DNA from: Methylophaga sp.
GTDB taxonomy: Bacteria; Pseudomonadota; Gammaproteobacteria; Nitrosococcales; Methylophagaceae
DNA length: 64,000 nt
Direction: 5' to 3'
Assembly (NCBI GenBank): GCA_002706095.1
Contig: PAJP01000001.1
Span: forward strand, 62,001 to 126,000
The notes beneath the pieces were generated by a model, which did no database searches, was not told where the DNA came from, and saw only the letters and a program-made list of their open reading frames with translations. Below, piece by piece: positions 17,324 through 26,684 of the stretch; the stretch's first letter is position 1, and each line of letters starts with the position of its first letter. Both the position numbers and the translations under genes were made by a program.

Positions 17324-20173
17324 TTGTCAGAAAGTGCATTTATCGTAGGCCAACGCTGGGTCAGTAATAGCGAAGCAGAGCTTGGTCTGGGTATTATTCA
17401 GGAAAGCAGTGGACGTCGTATTGAAGTATTCTTCCCCGCGGCGGCAGAGAGTCGTTTTTATGCTGCTGATAATGCGCCTTTAAGCCGTGTCATCTATTCT
17501 GAAGGGGATAAAGTCAGCACGCGTGAGGATGTGAGTTTTGTGATTAGCGCCGTGCAACCCTTTAATGGTTGTTATATCTATCAAGGCGATACCGAGACGG
17601 GTGAACCCATCAGTATCCATGAAATGGATCTGGATAGCCGTGTTCACTTTAACCAGCCTCAAGACCGCTTTTTCGCTGGTCAGGTCGATAAAAACAGTCA
17701 GTTTGAATTACGTGCAAAAACACTCAATTATCAGCATGAACTCCTAAAATCGCCGGCATATGGCTTATTAGGCGGCCGTGTTCAACTTTTACCACATCAG
17801 CTATATATAGCTCAGCAGGTAGCGCAACGATTTGCACCACGTGTGTTACTGGCAGATGAAGTCGGACTCGGTAAAACCATTGAAGCAGGTCTGATTTTAC
17901 ACAAACAGGTCTTATCCGGTCAGGTCAGACGAGCACTTATCGTTGTGCCAGATGCATTATTGCATCAATGGTTAGTGGAAATGCTCCGCCGCTTTAATCT
18001 GACTTTTACCTTGATTGACCACGAAAGGCACGACGCGCTGCAAGAACTCGATGAAGGCAATCCCTTTGAGAGTGCTCAAATGGTGTTGTGTGGGTTAAAT
18101 GACCTATTGGCTAACCCTCAGATGCAGGTCGACATGTTGGCGACAGAGTGGGATATGTTGATTGTGGATGAAGCGCATCACCTGGCATGGTCACCTGAAC
18201 AATCAAGTGAGGGCTACCAACTGGTTGAGACGCTCGCGGCTCAGATTCCAGCATTATTACTGTTAACGGCCACCCCTGAACAATTAGGTATTGAAAGTCA
18301 TTTCGCGCGCCTACGTTTGCTCGACTCTGATAAGTTTTATGATTTTGATGCATTTGTGAAGCAAGAAGCAGCATATCAACCGGTCAGCGAATTAATCGAA
18401 CAGCTTGATGCCGCAGAAAGTTGGACGCAATTATCACCAGCGCAGCAGTCACAGCTTAATGAATATCTCGATGAGATGTTATTTGAGCAGTTAAGTGCTG
18501 AAGAAGCGTTCATCAATGCAAAAGTGGAAGCCATTCAACAACTGCTCGACAGACATGGCACCGGTCGGGTGCTGTATCGAAATACACGTGATGTGGTGAA
18601 AGGCTTCCCGAATCGACTACTTCACCAATATGAATTGTCACTTCCAGATGCTTTGTCAGATGAAGACCTGAGTCATATTATTTTGCCTGAACAACATTTC
18701 ACCGATGTTGACTGGTTAAAACACGATAGCCGCGTCAGTTGGCTGGTTGATTTTCTTAAAGCGCATCGCGACGATAAAATCTTAATCATCTGTGCTCAGG
18801 CTGACACCGCCCAACAGCTTGAGAACCATCTCAATATCAGTCAAGGCATACGTTCAGCAGTGTTCCATGAAGGGTTGAGCCTGGTGAATCGTGACCGTGC
18901 TGCAGCATATTTTGCAGATGATGAAGATGGGGCGCAGTGCCTTGTTTGTTCCGAGATCGGCAGTGAAGGACGTAACTTTCAGTTTTCACATCATCTGGTG
19001 TTATTTGACTTACCGGTTAATCCGGATTTGTTGGAACAACGGATTGGTCGATTGGATCGTATCGGGCAGCATCATGATGTGCATATCCATGTCCCTTATT
19101 ACGCCGATACAGCACAATCCATTTTATTGCAGTGGTATCACCAGGGTATGAATGCGTTTGAACAGGTGTTGGCTGCAGGACAGCGTATTGCGAATGTGAC
19201 AAAACCAGCACTGGAAGCCGCCATGGCTGAACCAGCAAACCAGGGTTTATTAGATAGTCTGATACAACAAACACAGGAAGTTTCCGAGCAAACGCTGACA
19301 GAACTTCAGTCTGGGCGCCATCGCTTACTTGAGCGTCATTCCTTCAATGAGACTCAGGCAGAATCAGTTGTGGCGGATGTTGAAATGTTATCCCGTTCAC
19401 TTGAGTTGGCCGGTTTTATGGATGATGTGTTTGATGCCTTTGGCGTAGATCAACATCCTCATAGCACAGACAGCATTATCATCGAACCTGGCACGCATAT
19501 GCAGACACAGTTCCCTGAACTGCCAGATGAAGGACTGACTGCGACCTATCAACGCCACAAAGCACTGGGTCGTGAGGATATGAGCTTTCTGACATGGGAA
19601 CATCCTATGGTGCTGGGCGCAATGGATATGGTGTTGAATAGTGATTTAGGCAATAGTGCATTTTGCACCTTAGCAACTGATGAGGTGAAAGCCGGCAGTT
19701 TATTGCTGGAAGCCATATTTGTTATGCGCACTATTTCGGAACGGGATCTACAGATTCAACGCTTTATTTCTGAAAGCCATATTAGACTGGTAGTGGATGA
19801 ACGTGGTAAACAATACCAAACCGTGTTTGATGAGCATGATTTCAATAAAATAGCCGGTCGCATCCCAAGAGCAACAGCTCAGGAATTGATTCGTCATGCC
19901 CGTGGCCCTGTCGAGAACTTGCTCGCCCAGGCCAAAAATGCGGTGACAGACATGGAAGACACATTAAAGCAGGAAGCTTTGGCTAATATGAATAATGAGT
20001 TGGAGCAGGAATATCAGCGTTTGAGTGCCTTGGCAAAAGTCAACCCGAATATCCGTCAACAAGAACTGGATTATTTGAAACAGCGCCAGGAAAAGTTGAA
20101 TGCTGGCATTCAATCAGCCTCATTATCGCTGGATGCCATACGGGTTGCTATTGTGACTGATCCCACTAACTAA
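17324..20173 (+). CDS. rapA: RNA polymerase-associated protein RapA
   Basis: 949 residues, close to the 968 of E. coli RapA, the Swi2/Snf2 ATPase that recycles RNA polymerase after termination. N-terminal Tudor-like domains start at FIVGQRWVSNSEAELGLGII. The ATPase core has VLLADEVGLGKTIEAGLIL near 185, IVDEAHHL near 280, LLTATP, and GSEGRNFQFSHHLVLFDLPVNPDLLEQRIGRLDRIGQ near 550. The C-terminal RapA region follows. Translation starts with TTG, preceded by GGAG at 8-nt spacing; no better ATG is near, and the rare start may limit expression. Confidence 0.96.
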   Translation: MSESAFIVGQRWVSNSEAELGLGIIQESSGRRIEVFFPAAAESRFYAADNAPLSRVIYSEGDKVSTREDVSFVISAVQPFNGCYIYQGDTETGEPISIHEMDLDSRVHFNQPQDRFFAGQVDKNSQFELRAKTLNYQHELLKSPAYGLLGGRVQLLPHQLYIAQQVAQRFAPRVLLADEVGLGKTIEAGLILHKQVLSGQVRRALIVVPDALLHQWLVEMLRRFNLTFTLIDHERHDALQELDEGNPFESAQMVLCGLNDLLANPQMQVDMLATEWDMLIVDEAHHLAWSPEQSSEGYQLVETLAAQIPALLLLTATPEQLGIESHFARLRLLDSDKFYDFDAFVKQEAAYQPVSELIEQLDAAESWTQLSPAQQSQLNEYLDEMLFEQLSAEEAFINAKVEAIQQLLDRHGTGRVLYRNTRDVVKGFPNRLLHQYELSLPDALSDEDLSHIILPEQHFTDVDWLKHDSRVSWLVDFLKAHRDDKILIICAQADTAQQLENHLNISQGIRSAVFHEGLSLVNRDRAAAYFADDEDGAQCLVCSEIGSEGRNFQFSHHLVLFDLPVNPDLLEQRIGRLDRIGQHHDVHIHVPYYADTAQSILLQWYHQGMNAFEQVLAAGQRIANVTKPALEAAMAEPANQGLLDSLIQQTQEVSEQTLTELQSGRHRLLERHSFNETQAESVVADVEMLSRSLELAGFMDDVFDAFGVDQHPHSTDSIIIEPGTHMQTQFPELPDEGLTATYQRHKALGREDMSFLTWEHPMVLGAMDMVLNSDLGNSAFCTLATDEVKAGSLLLEAIFVMRTISERDLQIQRFISESHIRLVVDERGKQYQTVFDEHDFNKIAGRIPRATAQELIRHARGPVENLLAQAKNAVTDMEDTLKQEALANMNNELEQEYQRLSALAKVNPNIRQQELDYLKQRQEKLNAGIQSASLSLDAIRVAIVTDPTN

Positions 20174-20189
20174 AGAGACAGATATCAGA

Positions 20190-21428
20190 ATGGTCAAGCT
20201 GAAAAAAGTTGTCATACCACTCATTATTTTTGGCCTGACTGTTCTGATAGTGGCTGCACTTATTGCCACTAAACCAAAAGCAACAGCCAAAAACACCAAA
20301 CAAAAAGCCTGGCTAGTGAATGCCATTCCCGCTGAGTTCCAAACAATACGTCCACAAATAACGGTGTATGGTCGGATTGAAACACCACGTGATGCCAATC
20401 TTAAAGCGGCTGTTGAAGCTGATGTTGAGTCGGTAATGGTGTTGGAAGGTGAAACTGTTGAGCGAGGTGAATTACTACTGCAGCTTGATAAAACGGATGT
20501 TGAACTCGTCAAGCAGCAGCGACAAGCTGATGTGGATGAAATTATTGCTTCAATTGCCAATGAAAATGTGCGTTATCAACGCGACCTTAACTTGCTGGAT
20601 AATCAGAAGCAGTTAGTCAATCTGGCAGATGATGCGGTTCAGCGAGCTAAAAAACTCGAGCAAAACAAGCTGACATCTCGCGCCACACTGGATGAGTCCT
20701 TATCAGCTTACCAACAACAAGTGCTGGCACTTAAACAATTACAGAATGATATCGCTGAGCATCCTTCACGACTGGCACAGCTAGAAGCGGCTAAAAAACG
20801 AGCTGAAGCCTTACTCAAACAGAGTGAGGTGAATCTGGGACGTACCGATATACGTGCTCCTTTTGCGAGTCGTGTTGCGACATTGAATGTTGCTATTGGC
20901 GATCGTGTTAGGCCAGGCGATAGTCTGATTAAGGTTTATGATCTAAATAATCTAGAGGTGCGAGCCCAAATTCCCGGCCGTTACAGCCAGAAAATTCGTA
21001 AGATGTTGGAAAACGGGCAGCAAATCATCGCCTTCACTGTCATTGACGGTGAGCCAATAAAGTTAGAATTAAAGCGACTCTCAGGAGAAGTCAGACTTGA
21101 TAGTGGAGGGGTTGATGGCTTGTTCCGGCTAATGAATCATAGCAACACATTACCTTTAGGCACGTTTGTCGAACTGCATCTCCAACTCGCAGAACAACAG
21201 CATGTTATTAAACTGCCTTTTAGTGCGCTATACGGGCTGGATCGTATCTATGTGATAGAGGATGGACATTTAAAAGCCATGACCATCGAGCGGGTGGGGG
21301 AAGTCATCACGGAAGATAATATTCAGCAATTGTTAATCCGAAGTGATGCTATACAAGCGGGTGACTTAATCGTGACGACACAGCTTCCTAATGCCATCAC
21401 GGGTTTAGCGGTTGAGACTGCCCTGTGA
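20190..21428 (+). CDS. RND efflux periplasmic adaptor (membrane fusion protein)
   Basis: 412 residues. One N-terminal membrane anchor (VVIPLIIFGLTVLIVAALIAT) is followed by a barrel-sandwich (lipoyl) half EADVESVMVLEGETVERGELLLQLD, a coiled-coil hairpin of about 100 residues, and the second half-motif GRTDIRAPFASRVATLNVAIGDRVRPGD. This is the adaptor that links an RND pump to an outer-membrane channel. Its stop overlaps the permease GTG start by 4 bp, so the two are coupled. The substrate is unknown. Confidence 0.93.
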   Translation: MVKLKKVVIPLIIFGLTVLIVAALIATKPKATAKNTKQKAWLVNAIPAEFQTIRPQITVYGRIETPRDANLKAAVEADVESVMVLEGETVERGELLLQLDKTDVELVKQQRQADVDEIIASIANENVRYQRDLNLLDNQKQLVNLADDAVQRAKKLEQNKLTSRATLDESLSAYQQQVLALKQLQNDIAEHPSRLAQLEAAKKRAEALLKQSEVNLGRTDIRAPFASRVATLNVAIGDRVRPGDSLIKVYDLNNLEVRAQIPGRYSQKIRKMLENGQQIIAFTVIDGEPIKLELKRLSGEVRLDSGGVDGLFRLMNHSNTLPLGTFVELHLQLAEQQHVIKLPFSALYGLDRIYVIEDGHLKAMTIERVGEVITEDNIQQLLIRSDAIQAGDLIVTTQLPNAITGLAVETAL

Positions 21429-24400
21429 GCCTGCCGGCACATCGCACAGATATCATTGGTATTTTTGCCCAGCATAAGGTAGCGGCAAACTTACTCATGC
21501 TGATGATGTTAATCGGTGGGTTTGTGTCGTTAAGTAAACTCAATACGCAATTTTTCCCTAACTTTGCGCTTGATGTGATTACAGTCAGTGTTGTCTGGCG
21601 TGGGGCCAGTGCTGAAGATGTGGAAGATGCGTTGACCAGTCGCATTGAGCAAGAGCTCCGCACCATCGACTACGTCGATAAAATGAACTCAACTTCATCC
21701 TACGGCTCCTCTCTGGTGACTCTGGAGTTTGAAGAGGGTACAGAGATGGGACAGGCGCTTGATCAGGTAAAAGATCATGTCGCTCGTTTGCGAAATCTGC
21801 CTAGTGATGCTGAAACACCTGAAATCAGTATTGTGACGCGATACGATAACGTCGCCAGATTATTGGTGACGACAGATGGCCACTTAGATGAGTTACGTGG
21901 ACTGGTGCATCAAATTGAGCATGAGTTGCTTGATGCCGGCATTTCCAGAGTCAATATCACTGGCTTACCTGATGAAGAAATGGCGATTAAAGTCAGCACT
22001 TCAACACTAGAGTCATTGGGTTTGAGTTTTGGTGATGTCAGTCAACGTGTCGCTGATCAAAGTCAGGATTTGCCTGCCGGGGAGATTGGTAATGGTGAAA
22101 CTGCACGCCAAATCCGTAGTCTCGATCAACGCCGTGATGCTGATGCCTTTGGTGATATCTCCCTAAAAAGTGATTATGAGGGACGTGTTTTACTGATTGA
22201 GGATGTGGCCGATGTTGAGCGTCGTGCCATGCGTGATCAGGTCAAGGTGTTTTATCATGGCCAACCCGCCGTTGAGATTGAACTGCAGCGAACCGAAAAT
22301 GCTGATGCATTGGCCTCTGCCAGGATTATGGAAAACTGGCTAGAACAAGCCAGACCCACTTTACCCAAAGGCGTGGATATTAGAGTCTATGATGCCAGTT
22401 GGTCATTGATTCAGGAGCGTATAAATCTGCTTCTCAGTAATGGTTTGGGCGGACTTCTCCTGGTACTAGCGATTCTCTTTTTATTTTTGCATGGCAGAGT
22501 CGCTTTCTGGGTGGCCGTGGGTATTCCTGTGTCTTTCATGGCAGCGTTGACCGTTTTGTACATGCTCGGCGGCAGCATCAATATGATTAGCTTGTTTGCC
22601 TTGATCATGGCATTGGGCATTATTGTCGATGATGCCATCGTGGTGGGCGAAGATGCGTTATCTCACTACCAAAGTGGAGAGCGATCCCTATCCGCTGCAG
22701 AAGGTGGTGCAAGACGCATGTTAGCGCCGGTTATCTCATCGTCATTAACGACTATCGCTGCTTTTCTGCCATTGATGTTGATAAGCGGTGTGATTGGCAA
22801 TATTCTGTTTGATATTCCTTTTGTGGTGATCTGTGTGATTATTGCCTCGCTTGTGGAGAGTTTTTTAATACTTCCCGGGCACTTACGCCACACTTTTCAC
22901 AGTATGCATCATGATAAGCCAGGTCAGTTGAGAGTCTGGCTTGATGATAAATTTGAACAATTTCGTGAACAATTTTTTAGGCCTCTGGTTACTCTGGCTG
23001 TTAAAAATAGTGTGGTCACGATCAGTCTCACATTGGCGATATTGATTCTGTCTATCAGCCTGCTGGCCAGTGGTAGAATTTTATTTAACTTTTTCCCCTC
23101 GCCAGAAGGCACAACCATTACAGCGAATGCCCGTTTTGTGGCCGGCACCCCCAAGCAAGATGTTGAGCAATTTTTGCAGCACATCAATCTGGCTTTGGAT
23201 AAAGCAGAGGCTGATTACGAGCAAAATATCGTCAAGATGGCTGTGACACGTTTAGGGAGTGCATCTTCTGCCAATTCTAATGTCAGTAGCAGTCAGGCGG
23301 ATGAGCGTTTTGGCTCTGTTCAACTGGAGATGATTTCGCCTGATAAACGCGATATTAGAAACAAAGCGTTCATTAATAACTGGCGACAATATATTGAGCT
23401 TCCGCCTGGGATTGAAACGTTTACGATTAGTGAAATGCGTGGCGGTCCACCGGGTAGTGATATTGATATTCGTCTGAGTGGCGCGACAGCTGAGCAGTTA
23501 AAAAAAGCCTCACATGAGATCGCCGAGAAGTTAAAAAACTATGCCGGTGTCAGTGCGATTGAAGATGATATGCCCTATGGTCAGGAACAATTAATCTATC
23601 GCATCAAAGGGCAAGGCGATGTGCTGGGATTGACGGTTGAAAATGTGGGACGTCAATTACGCGCAGCATTTGATGGTCAGTTAGTTCAGATATTTCAGGA
23701 TGGGGATGATGAAGTGGAAGTGCGCGTAATGCTACCTGACGCCGAGCGTAACACCCTGGCAACACTAGAGAACTTTATGTTGCGTTTGCCCAATGGAGGC
23801 AGTGCGCCCTTATCCAGTGTGGTTGAGTTTGAGTCTCGGCGAGGCTTTGATGTACTCAGACATACCGATACCCAGCTAGCCATACATATCACGGCGACCG
23901 TTGATGCTGTGGTGAATAACAATAATGCCATTCTAAGTGATATGAAAGCTTCGTTTTTACCGGCATTATCCTCTAAGTATGGTGTGAAAGTAGCGTACGA
24001 AGGTCGTGCCGAAGAACAAGCAGAGACCATGACTGATATGGCCCAAGGCACGTTGCTGGCTTTTGTGATGATTTACCTGGTACTGGCTTGGGTCTTTTCC
24101 TCTTACGGCTGGCCATTGGTTGTCATGGCAGCCATTCCATTTGGTCTTATCGGCGCTTTAATAGGTCATTGGTTATTGGGTATTGATCTGACCATTTTGT
24201 CTTTGTTTGGTATTTTTGGTCTGTCAGGCATTGTGGTGAATGATTCCATCATTCTGGTGACGTTTTTCAAACAATTGAGAGAGTCTGGCCTTGCGACACA
24301 TCAAGCCATTATTGAAGCGTCTACACAACGACTTCGCGCGGTATTATTGACTTCACTGACCACCATTGCCGGATTGACACCGTTATTATTTGAAACCTCG

Positions 24401-24559
24401 TTACAGGCACAATTTCTCATTCCAATGGCTGTATCTATGTCATTTGGTTTGATGTTTTCAACAGTATTAGTGTTATTGGTCATACCCGCGATGCTGGCTG
24501 TTTATGAGCAGATGGCAGATAAGTTTCTACCGAAGCGAACACAAACAGTGACAATTTGA
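21425..24559 (+). CDS. RND multidrug-type efflux permease (AcrB/HAE1-like)
   Basis: 1044 residues, standard for RND permeases. TM1 (VAANLLMLMMLIGGFVSL) precedes the first periplasmic loop (FFPNFALDVITVSVVWRGASAEDVED). TM4 has the proton-relay pair in LGIIVDDAIVVGEDA. A second periplasmic loop begins at NFFPSPEGTTITANARF. The double-aspartate TM4 motif puts it with hydrophobic/amphiphilic exporters rather than metal exporters. The GTG start overlaps the adaptor stop. The tripartite system is completed by the TolC-like gene 79 bp downstream. Confidence 0.94.
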   Translation: MSLPAHRTDIIGIFAQHKVAANLLMLMMLIGGFVSLSKLNTQFFPNFALDVITVSVVWRGASAEDVEDALTSRIEQELRTIDYVDKMNSTSSYGSSLVTLEFEEGTEMGQALDQVKDHVARLRNLPSDAETPEISIVTRYDNVARLLVTTDGHLDELRGLVHQIEHELLDAGISRVNITGLPDEEMAIKVSTSTLESLGLSFGDVSQRVADQSQDLPAGEIGNGETARQIRSLDQRRDADAFGDISLKSDYEGRVLLIEDVADVERRAMRDQVKVFYHGQPAVEIELQRTENADALASARIMENWLEQARPTLPKGVDIRVYDASWSLIQERINLLLSNGLGGLLLVLAILFLFLHGRVAFWVAVGIPVSFMAALTVLYMLGGSINMISLFALIMALGIIVDDAIVVGEDALSHYQSGERSLSAAEGGARRMLAPVISSSLTTIAAFLPLMLISGVIGNILFDIPFVVICVIIASLVESFLILPGHLRHTFHSMHHDKPGQLRVWLDDKFEQFREQFFRPLVTLAVKNSVVTISLTLAILILSISLLASGRILFNFFPSPEGTTITANARFVAGTPKQDVEQFLQHINLALDKAEADYEQNIVKMAVTRLGSASSANSNVSSSQADERFGSVQLEMISPDKRDIRNKAFINNWRQYIELPPGIETFTISEMRGGPPGSDIDIRLSGATAEQLKKASHEIAEKLKNYAGVSAIEDDMPYGQEQLIYRIKGQGDVLGLTVENVGRQLRAAFDGQLVQIFQDGDDEVEVRVMLPDAERNTLATLENFMLRLPNGGSAPLSSVVEFESRRGFDVLRHTDTQLAIHITATVDAVVNNNNAILSDMKASFLPALSSKYGVKVAYEGRAEEQAETMTDMAQGTLLAFVMIYLVLAWVFSSYGWPLVVMAAIPFGLIGALIGHWLLGIDLTILSLFGIFGLSGIVVNDSIILVTFFKQLRESGLATHQAIIEASTQRLRAVLLTSLTTIAGLTPLLFETSLQAQFLIPMAVSMSFGLMFSTVLVLLVIPAMLAVYEQMADKFLPKRTQTVTI

Positions 24560-24638
24560 TACTGTATTAAGTCTGACTTAATAATCACGGTGCATGCTGC
24601 TTAAATTTGAGTGAACAGCATTGAGTTAAGGATTTTAC

Positions 24639-25895
24639 ATGCGACGATATACGCCTATTGTGATGGCTGCTTTTATAAGCACTTTTAGCCCGCTCACTTG
24701 TTTTGCAAATGATGCAGAATCCGTCAGCAAAGTGCCTTATTCTGCCGGACTGGATCTGGCTTCACTCACTGATAAAGTGTATCAGCGTCTACCCGGCCTG
24801 CTAGCTGAAGGTAAGTATCAGCAGCTGCAGCAGGCAAATGACTTATACAGCAATAGCTTATTTGCAGAACCTATCACCGGTAATTTAAGTCTGTTTAGTG
24901 ATGAAGTTGGTACTGGACGAGGTTCTCAAGAGTGGGAAGGGGGAGTCGACTTACCGCTTTGGTTACCCGGCCAAAAACAACAGCAACAAGCATTGTCAGC
25001 AAAAATAGCGGCTGAACTTCCTGCCTATCAGCAAGCATTGAAACTGGAAGCCTCGGGTGAAGTGAGGCAGCAAATATGGCAAGTAAAATTAGCTGAAGCG
25101 CAGTTAGAACAAGCGAAACTGACTTGGGAAACCGCGAAAAAGTTACAAAACGATGTGGAGTCCCGGGTAAAAGCGGGGGATCTTGCTTCAACTGAACGAC
25201 TACTGGCAAGCAGTAACACGCTGGAAGCACATAGCAAGATGGTCAATGCAGCATCGTTGCTTCAACAACGATTGAAAATTTATCAACTGATTACCGGTGA
25301 AAACACTTTGCCAAAACAGGTCGAAGAAACCGTCATCACCCCTTCTGGAGGCGTACAACAACATCCGCAGTTGCAGTTACAGGATCAGTTGATAGCCAGA
25401 TTACAGGCACAAATGGGACTGGCACAGTATGATGGCGCAGTAAATCCCAGCCTGTCTGTAGGCGTCAGACGAGAACGGGGTGATAGAGCGGAAGACTATA
25501 CCAATAGCTTGGGTATCGGGTTTAGCATGGCGTTGGATGATAAGGCATACAGGCAGCCTGCCATCGCTCAAGCCTCAGCCGAACTAGCTGATGCTCAGGT
25601 GACACGTCAATCATTATGGCGTGATCTAAAAACACGACAAGTCGCTGCTCATGAAGAATTAAACAGTAGTCGGCAGCAGCTGGATTTGATCACGGAACAA
25701 AATAAAACTACCCAGCAGTATTATCAATTACAAAAGCGCGCCTTTGATTTAGGTGAAATTAATTTGATTGATTTATTGCGCAGTCAGGCGTTGGCTAATG
25801 ATAATGAGAGCAGAAAGCGCCTGTTGGAAGTACAAATAAAGCAACAGATTTCTGAATTAAAACAATCGCATGGGATAATCCTGTCTAATAATTAA
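24639..25895 (+). CDS. TolC/CzcC-type outer-membrane efflux protein
   Basis: 418 residues with a signal peptide (cleavage near CFAND). It lacks the lipoprotein lipobox. Two long helical OEP repeats are visible: residues 130-210 (LSAKIAAELPAYQQALKLEA) and 315-400 (ASAELADAQVTRQ), with FDLGEINLIDLLRSQ close to the end as in OEP proteins. It resembles CzcC-like channels and could serve either the preceding RND pair or the heavy-metal pair at 34.4-38.5 kb, which has no channel gene of its own. A terminator follows. Confidence 0.88.
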   Translation: MRRYTPIVMAAFISTFSPLTCFANDAESVSKVPYSAGLDLASLTDKVYQRLPGLLAEGKYQQLQQANDLYSNSLFAEPITGNLSLFSDEVGTGRGSQEWEGGVDLPLWLPGQKQQQQALSAKIAAELPAYQQALKLEASGEVRQQIWQVKLAEAQLEQAKLTWETAKKLQNDVESRVKAGDLASTERLLASSNTLEAHSKMVNAASLLQQRLKIYQLITGENTLPKQVEETVITPSGGVQQHPQLQLQDQLIARLQAQMGLAQYDGAVNPSLSVGVRRERGDRAEDYTNSLGIGFSMALDDKAYRQPAIAQASAELADAQVTRQSLWRDLKTRQVAAHEELNSSRQQLDLITEQNKTTQQYYQLQKRAFDLGEINLIDLLRSQALANDNESRKRLLEVQIKQQISELKQSHGIILSNN

Positions 25896-25906
25896 TAAAG
25901 CTTTTT

Positions 25907-25937
25907 AAGCTTAATTTTTCGTTAAGCTTTCTTTTTT
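25907..25937 (+). terminator. Rho-independent terminator after the RND operon
   Basis: 8-bp arms AAGCTTAA (25907-25914) and TTAAGCTT (25922-25929), then TCTTTTTT. The stem is AT-rich and not strong, so some read-through into the next operon, whose start is only 36 bp on, is possible. Confidence 0.7.
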
Positions 25938-25973
25938 AATCTAGCCTCCATACCACCTCCAAAGGGGAATTTT

Positions 25974-26684
25974 ATGGAAGCTAGATCATTTGCACAGTCT
26001 GTCACTAAAAGTCGCTCTCAACGCGTCGCAGAGCGACAAATTATTCAGCCTGTTTTTCCACTCACGCTGGCAAAAGCGAATGAGCCGGGACGAATGGACG
26101 CTGAACAATTTATTTATCAGCGCTTTGAAAAGCAACACGGTGCAGAGATCAGCCATTTTCTGCCGTTTATCTTGTCTGCCAGGACAGGCGGTTTAGTTTC
26201 AGCAGCACTTGGTTTCCAGCCAGCCAGTTATTCATCACATCTTTTTCTTGAATATTATCTTGATAATGATATTCAAACGACGCTCAGTATTCTCACCCAA
26301 ACAGTCGTTCAACGTGACGCCATTGTAGAAATCGGAAACTTGGCCTCAGGACGACAACGTGCGACTCAGACCTTATTTTTACTTCTTGCTGAGTTGTTCT
26401 ATCAAGCCGGTTATGAATGGGTTGTGTTTACGGCTAATTCAGCCGTTTCTCAGTGGTTGGCGAAATTAGATATTGAGACTATTGCCATCCGTGTTGCAGA
26501 CCCAACCAGGTTGCCAGATAAAGGGGCAAGCTGGGGTAGTTATTACGATGATAAGCCTGTTGTGGTGGCCAGTCATATTCGCCAGACCATGGCAAAACTT
26601 AACGACACCCCCCTTATGTTGTATTTGCGTCAGAGCTACCAACATCAATTAAATGAATTTGTCGCGAGTTTTCGTCATGACTGA
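25974..26684 (+). CDS. thermostable hemolysin family protein (GNAT-like fold)
   Basis: 236 residues. The sequence follows the 'thermostable hemolysin' family named after a Vibrio protein: ANEPGRMDAEQFIYQRFEKQHGAEI, then LSARTGGLVSAALGFQPAS, LFLEYYLD, and IVEIGNLASGRQRATQTLFLLLAELFYQAGYEWVVFTAN. The pattern (strand, EIGNLA, helix, FTA) is that of GNAT or autoinducer-synthase-like acyltransferases. In this context I think acyl transfer more likely than haemolysis, but that is inference. AAGGGGA precedes the ATG. It is the first gene of a ten-gene run and overlaps the ligase start by 8 bp. Confidence 0.85.
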   Translation: MEARSFAQSVTKSRSQRVAERQIIQPVFPLTLAKANEPGRMDAEQFIYQRFEKQHGAEISHFLPFILSARTGGLVSAALGFQPASYSSHLFLEYYLDNDIQTTLSILTQTVVQRDAIVEIGNLASGRQRATQTLFLLLAELFYQAGYEWVVFTANSAVSQWLAKLDIETIAIRVADPTRLPDKGASWGSYYDDKPVVVASHIRQTMAKLNDTPLMLYLRQSYQHQLNEFVASFRHD

